Position numbers and translations under genes: made by a program. Source: Euryodendron excelsum (lineage: Eukaryota; Streptophyta; Magnoliopsida; Ericales; Pentaphylacaceae). Taken from it: a stretch of DNA of 64,000 nt. The notes below the pieces were generated by a model. It was given only the letters and a program-made list of their open reading frames with translations, did not search any database and had not been told where the DNA came from. The stretch spans positions 36,673,683-36,737,682 of the forward strand of contig CM065377.1 in assembly GCA_033060915.1 (NCBI GenBank), given 5' to 3'. Shown here piece by piece: positions 58,645 to 64,000 of this stretch (within the stretch, counting starts at the first letter, position 1; each line of letters begins with the position of its first letter).

Positions 58645-60935
58645 TGTCACACCCCAAAATCCGGGAGTGATTTATAAGAAAATTAGAATATTTTTGGGTA
58701 AAAGAAACAAATTTTCAAATTGTTCAAAATAATAAAGTCCAAAAGTAATACAGTTCAATATCTGGTTACAATAGAACGTCTATACGTCACTCTATTAATA
58801 ATCTAAATCCCAAATACAATTGGAATACAAAATAAACAATAAGATTGTTCAGAATGGTAAATGAATATACAATAGAAACAAAATGTCTAACTAACATCCA
58901 GCTAGTTCAAAATATCTTTTTCATGTCCAACTCTATACTTGCAAGGCCTGGTGGGGTATGCGAAAGATAATCCTTTTTCTAATTAACACAATAATATTCT
59001 TCTTCTCTACTTCATTACCTTACCATTTATCTGGTCCAATGCCATATAATCTCATTATCTAATTCTTCTTATCTAATTTTTACATTTTTCTACTCATCGT
59101 TATATATTAGTTCTTTGGGGGAAATAATGGCTTTCGGAGGTTCCATTCACAGTGCCATCCACCAACACATTCTCAAAACTTTCAACCACGATATGTGTGA
59201 ATCGATATGCCTCTACGGACCTGTAAACTCATGGCCAAGATAATTTCAGATTTTTCACCAGAGGGAGGAACAATCTCTTCTTTCTTATATCTCCATACTT
59301 ATTACATTATATTTTCTAATATTTCTCAAATCAGCTTCTTTAGAATTTTATCAACTACAAGCAACACAATTTCCCATACATTCTCATTCAATAACCAAAA
59401 CCCGTTATCGGGCTCCTTTATTCAACGAAATAACAATGATATGCAAATTATGACATTGTAATTATAAGCAACAATAATCATATCCAATAATCATAAAGAG
59501 TAAGAGCAACAAATAGGAATTTATCACTATATGAGTTTCAAGTACACCACAAGTACCTAAAATATTAAACATTATCATTTTATGCAAATAAATTATTTAT
59601 AACATTATTCTATCTGGTCTAATCCGTTAGATTAACATTTATTATCAAGACCGACGTATTAAAATTTTGTAGCACGTTTGACCGTCGCCCAAGTAAAACA
59701 ACTATTTTGATCATTCATTTGCCATCACTCTAGATCACAGTCCTATGATCAAAACTGATCAAACTATTATCAAAAATGAATAAAGCACCAAAAAAAAAAA
59801 AAACCTAAGGTACGGTCATTTACATGGCTCCAACCCAACCTGAATTACCTAAGCTTATTGAGGGTGCACTGTAACTACCGAGGGCTTGTTGCACTAAACA
59901 TCTGCCCAGTCATCTTCTTTTCCCAGCCGAGTAGTTCCCCCTCTCTCTCCGAATCAATGGGTTTGTCTATCTAAAGCTTCTAACTTCTCTCTTCCCTTTT
60001 CTTCTTCTTTCCCTTCCTTTTTCTCTCTTTCTTTCTTCTCTTTCTTTCTTCTTTTATTCCCTCTTCGTGGCCATGACTGGTCATTCTTTTTCTTTAGCCA
60101 GCAAAGCTGCCCAGCAACCATTATGAACCAGCAAGCGCGAATTTAGTTTCTTTCTTCTTTATTTTTCTTTCCCAATTCCTTTCTCTGACATTTCATTCCT
60201 ATCTCTCTTTCATGCCATGATTTGGCCAATATAACTCATGGCCCAAAGCTCTCAAAGGCCATAGACGACCAGCTATGATGCTGGTTATCTCTCTGTTTCC
60301 CTCCACTTTAGACACTGACGCATACAACCACATAGACAAACCCACTTATATATATAAATATGTAAATATGTTACATAGATTAATGTATATGCAAATATGT
60401 TACATAGATTAATGTATAACAAGTACCCACACGTACATGATTATAAATATATATATATATATATATATGAAAGGTACTTTCAAGTCCCATGGCTAACCAT
60501 GCCCAGTTACAATCCACACACTCCAATCAGGAGATCCATAGCTATCTATGATAGTCACCATATCTAACACACCTGGCTTTGCACACACTTTTTCTTACTT
60601 CACTTGAGTCCCTCTTCCCACTAAATCTTTTTCTTTCGTCTGCACCCAAGGACACACACAAAGTCACACATATAGATACCTGCATATAAATACAAAGACA
60701 GACACCCAGGAGGCCAATTTCTTAGTTTTGCCTCTCATGATTCGAAATACCCCTATAACAATTGTATAATAATAAATTTAATCCTGATACAAAGATTTAT
60801 GAGAAAATTTATATTAATTTTAAGAAAATCGGGGTTTTACAATCTACCCACCTTAAACAAATTTCATCCTCGAAATTTCTAATATACTTTTAAATTAATT
60901 AAATACAATATCATTATAAATTACGGGGTATTACA
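58645..60935. mobile_element. Solo LTR (2291 bp) with TSD ACATA
   Basis: Begins TGTCACACCCCAAAATCC, ends GGGGTATTACA and is flanked by a perfect ACATA pentamer (58640-58644 and 60936-60940). No gag or pol motif is present. The size and flanking duplication fit a solo LTR, although a short non-autonomous element cannot be excluded. It contains a long pyrimidine stretch (about 59980-60060), a ~33-bp duplication with ATATGTTACATAGATTAATG (60361-60418) and an (AT)n run (about 60449-60468). Confidence 0.7.
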
Positions 60936-61044
60936 ACATACGATTCCAATTCACAAGTCTACACACGCACTCCATTGCACCAAGCCACATCTCATCATAC
61001 AACGGTTGGAATTATCATTTAAAGATCAAACGGTCTAAGATCTC

Positions 61045-61660
61045 TAAAATTAAATCCTTAAGATAGTAAGTTCATCCTTCAAAAATTGTCCCCGAAAACA
61101 ATCCGACATGCTCAAAATGTCATTCTAGTCCATTCCGACCTCATTCCGACAAGTTCTGTTCAAAATGATTATTTTGACCCTAGTGGCCTAGGCACCCTTT
61201 CCAACCACATTGGCTTTGGGAATCAAATTGGCATCAACCGAGATACTCCAAAGAGGGTCCCTATCCATTTCCAAAGTTGTCCCTTGACTCAAAACCCCTT
61301 AAGTCAATAAAAGGTTTGCAGAGCATATCACAGACGCTCCGTCAGAGTTGACTTTTCATTCACTTCTCTAACTAAAACTACCGTCAAACGACTTAAAAAA
61401 TGCATAAATTAGGGATTGCCTAAAGCTTTTTCAGAGGACTTTCAATCAGTACAGTTCAATCAAGATGATCACTTCCCAAGACCCTTGGTCGCATGGTGCG
61501 AAAACAATTACTTTGGAAAACTAATGGAACGTCTCACAAATACTCCCGAGAGCTTATTTTTAAGAAAGCTTCTTAAGGCAACATCTCTACCATCCAGAAT
61601 CATCCAAGGCTCCCTGATGACACTATGTTCAAGAGAAACGTCGTGAATGTGACTGACTTG
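61045..61660 (+). mobile_element. Giant-LTR fragment, plus strand
   Basis: Follows 18650-19230 of the complete LTR: AAATCCTTAAGA, the TTCAAAATGATTATTTTG block, and palindrome versions AGAGCATATC...GACGCTCC near 61320 and GGAACGTCTC near 61523. It starts and ends without LTR termini or target duplications, so the edges are approximate. It corresponds to roughly bases 600-1550 of the LTR. Confidence 0.6.
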
Positions 61661-61762
61661 CAACAATCGATGCCTTTGGACGTGACTAAAGGTAATCCTA
61701 AGAGCAAGATGGCAAAACAAGACAGCGAAGTCTAGAGTCGAATCTTGCGTGTTGGTCTGCCT

Positions 61763-62413
61763 AGGGGTAGAATGGTCATTTTTTACCATGTCAAGCTAAC
61801 ACGCGCCAGTATCAACCTAAGTTTACAAGTGTTTCGTCACTTCAACTGTTGCGATGCGTTAATTTCGAAGATATCATGTCTTCGGTAAACGTGTCACAAT
61901 CAATGGACGCTTTTGCTCTTTTGACAAAGGATTACTTGCAGGGTGCCTACGTTAACCTTCTTGTGAGTATTTTCTCGCAACTCTTATGGCTTTATAGTTT
62001 GCAAGTGCTTCTGTCACTTCGGTGGTTTTGACGATTGGCTCTAGAGATTGTTGAATCTCAGGAAGCTGCCTTATACCCAAGAGCACAACGAACATTATAC
62101 GTCAGTGAGCTAACAAGCATCGGAAATAAATCGTTCATAGTTTATGAGTGTTTCCGTCACTCCAACAATATTAGCGATTAATTTCGAAGACTGCCAAATC
62201 TCGTAAAACTGTCTAGACTGCCTATGGTCATTTTGGTCACGTTGACTTTAATTAGGCCTTTTGGGCCCAAAAGTGATTGTTTTGACTTGACTCAAGTTTT
62301 AAAAAGTGATTGGTTTCAATTGGGCCTTCCGGCACCGGAAGGTATTGTTGTGATGTTTTATTGAAAGATTTGGTTTGAACAGGAGGTTGCCGAGCCAAAA
62401 TAGAATACTTACA
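61763..62413 (-). mobile_element. Giant-LTR 5'-end fragment, minus strand
   Basis: On the minus strand it begins at 62413 with TGTAAGTATTC and follows the first ~570 bases of the LTR, through the hairpin-array region to the GGTAAAAAATGACCATTCTACC block. Together with the adjacent plus-strand fragment it looks like neighbouring LTR segments in opposite orientation. The ~100 bp between them (61661-61762) is unassigned. Confidence 0.6.
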
Positions 62414-62905
62414 TGAACTTTTCACAAAGGTACTTTAACACACACACACATATGGAGAGAGAGAGAGAGAGAGAGAGAGACTATAGTGTCAAGATGGCGC
62501 AACAGATGTTGATATCCTGCATGGAAAGTAAAATTGCATTGGAGGAAAGTCTTTCAGCAAAGAAACAATTTTCAACTCTACAAACAGATCAGCCTCCCCA
62601 ACTTTACCCATTTCTTCCTCTTCGTGATTCTATTTTCCTTTTGGTGATATTGATATGTCGGAAAACACGAAGTTCTTGGAGGTCATGACAGATCAATAGG
62701 GAAGCCCTGTTGATCGCAAGCCCAATAGTATCTGCATCGTGAACATTTACAACAATTGATTTCCTTCAAGTTGGAGAATCAAAATTGCCTTCATTTCTAC
62801 TGTCTTTTCTATTTCTCCTGCGAAATTATATAGCAAAGAAGAAAGAAGAATGTACCAGACAATTCCAACCTACATTAAGGAAAACAAATTAGGCTATAAA
62901 ATACG
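62414..62905. other. Probable 3' UTR and downstream region of the TLC gene
   Basis: Lies directly downstream of the TLC stop codon on the minus strand and ends at a giant-LTR fragment. A (GA)n run is at about 62455-62480. No further exon is recognised. Confidence 0.45.
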
Positions 62906-63191
62906 TCACAGCCTCTTTCCCAAAGTCTTCATCAACCCTTTAAGAATCTTCCCAAACCACATCAAGTTCATGCTAGCAAGCGCAAAAGGCACTACAAACA
63001 CCAAAAGAAAACCAATCGTGTGCATACGAATGACCTGCCAATTCAATCAAAAACTTCATTCCATTAGTAAAACAATGAGAGTTGCACATCCATCATATAT
63101 CAATTCTACAAGGAAACAAGCTAGAATTATAGAGGAAGCATAAAGAAACAGCTGTGTCCGTGTGCATGCGTGTCTGTGTGTGCACACGTGC

Positions 63192-63249
<58 letters not shown>

Positions 63250-63912
63250 TTCAAAGGTGAAAAAGCAGACCACATTAGAATAGAACATCATGAGCTCCAC
63301 TGCTTCTCAGCGAGGACAAGGGAGAGGAAAACAAAATGCTTAAAATTTTAATCCTTCTACCAAAAAGATATGATGATAATAATGGAGAAGGAATGATCAC
63401 TATTTTAAATACAGAGATACTAATGATGAAAAAAACTGCTACAGATGAAAGTTGTGCAATATTTTTGCATTACTTGAGAACAGTTCGTCGATAAATTACA
63501 CACAATAAAAATGAAAAGCACACATCTGTTTAGTTTCCATATGCCAAGGAAACCAAGAAAATTGGGGGAAAACTTTTTTGAATAATTGGAATATTCTATT
63601 TTTTAAATCAGAATGTTTGTCTGAGATTTCAAATTCCCATTACTCCAGGTTTTCATATTCTCTTTTCTGTTCCTCTGCTCAGCAGATAATTAGAGGATGA
63701 AAGATAACTGCATGAGATAGGATCCTTCCGTATGATTGGCAAGCCTGTTCCAATGTATGGAAGAATAACATTGTCCAAATATTGCAGCCAACAGTAGAAA
63801 TTGTTAGTTGATTCATGCCCTAAGAAACCAATAACTCAGGAGGTAGAATTACCTGATCATAGTGCAAGTACACATGGTAAAACATGTAAACGAACAACAA
63901 AATCCTTGCAAC
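62906..63912 (-). CDS. TLC-domain membrane protein, last two exons (partial)
   Basis: The 3' end of a host gene whose upstream exons lie beyond the right edge. The penultimate exon (63912-63853, 60 nt) is bordered by TGCAG| and |GTAATT and encodes a hydrophobic segment with FVYMFYHVYLHYDQ. The last exon (63034-62906, 129 nt) follows GGCAG| and encodes MHTIGFLLVFVVPFALASMN, then LMWFGKILKGLMKTLGK and TGA. Both junctions are phase 0. The two hydrophobic stretches are transmembrane helices, and the NLMWFGKI...TLGK tail matches the C-terminus of TRAM/LAG1/CLN8 (TLC) proteins of the At1g31300/At4g19645 type as I recall them. These are ER or endomembrane lipid-sensing-type proteins of uncertain function. 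The 818-bp intron holds the microsatellite at 63196-63250. Confidence 0.8.
63196..63250. repeat. (TG)n(AG)n compound microsatellite in TLC intron
   Basis: About 17 TG units are followed by about 11 AG units, within the last intron of the TLC gene. It is likely length-polymorphic. Confidence 0.92.
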
Positions 63913-64000
63913 CTGCATTCCATAATCTATTTTAGGATGTCTAATGGATGACTAAACAAGTCAAACAAAAACCAAAACAGATCTGTTGGGATTAGAGTAC
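63913..64000 (-). other. Intron of the TLC gene continuing off the right edge
   Basis: AT-rich sequence directly upstream of the penultimate TLC exon acceptor on the minus strand. No exon is visible before the edge. Confidence 0.5.

Noticed and set aside
37886..61044. The fragment at 61045 as a direct continuation of the truncated LTR at 36940-37885
   Set aside because: The two overlap by about 25 bases of the same repeat unit, too long for a 5-bp target duplication, so they are more safely treated as separate copies.
61672..61735. Short frame starting MPLDVTKGNPKSKMAKQDSE, reminiscent of a gag start
   Set aside because: It ends after about 20 residues at a TAG, has no downstream retroelement frame and sits in a small gap between LTR fragments.
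62850..63143. 97-residue plus-strand frame as a gene
   Set aside because: It overlaps the well-supported last exon of the TLC gene on the other strand and matches nothing known.

Overview
The window looks like nuclear DNA of a flowering plant, most likely a woody eudicot (species not determined). It is AT-rich, has (GA)n/(TC)n microsatellites, plant-type introns and nested LTR retrotransposons. No rRNA, tRNA, organellar or bacterial gene was recognised. Only two host genes are supported, both on the minus strand: a two-exon trihelix transcription factor (10531-11891) and the last two exons of a TLC-domain membrane protein (62906-63912, continuing beyond the right edge). From memory, Arabidopsis At1g31310 (trihelix) and At1g31300 (TLC) are neighbours, so the window may show a conserved gene pair pushed about 51 kb apart by transposons.

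Layout. 1-3593: a minus-strand copy of a giant LTR, cut by the right end of another LTR element. 3594-15305: gene island with the trihelix gene, small MITE-like elements and simple repeats. 15306-22934: three copies of the giant LTR family, two partial and inverted, one complete. 22935-36939: non-coding retroelement-like sequence rich in minisatellites. It is interrupted by a 3957-bp CACTA transposon that carries a fragment of a guanylate-binding-protein gene, and by a 4133-bp solo LTR. 36940-37885: a giant-LTR copy truncated by another LTR-like element (37886-46798), which itself contains a 4610-bp solo LTR (40089-44698). 47101-57246: a 10.1-kb Ty3/gypsy element of the Tat lineage with both LTRs, target-site duplication, decayed gag-pol, dual RNase H and an antisense ORF. 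57252-62413: a 149-bp MULE-type MITE, a 2.3-kb solo LTR and giant-LTR fragments. 62414-64000: the 3' end of the TLC gene.

The most unusual item is the giant LTR family (TGTAAGCACCCC...GGGCGTGACA, 4.1-5.3 kb per LTR). No coding capacity was found near it, so it resembles LARD-type non-autonomous elements. Each LTR has several tiers of palindromic repeats upstream of its TATA box: an array of short GAGACC/GGTCTC hairpins, repeats centred on TCAAAATGACC, four 21-nt palindromes spaced about 208-210 bp apart, and paired GCGCATGT palindromes. Boundaries given with target-site duplications (TSDs) are read directly from the sequence. Fragment edges without TSDs are approximate.
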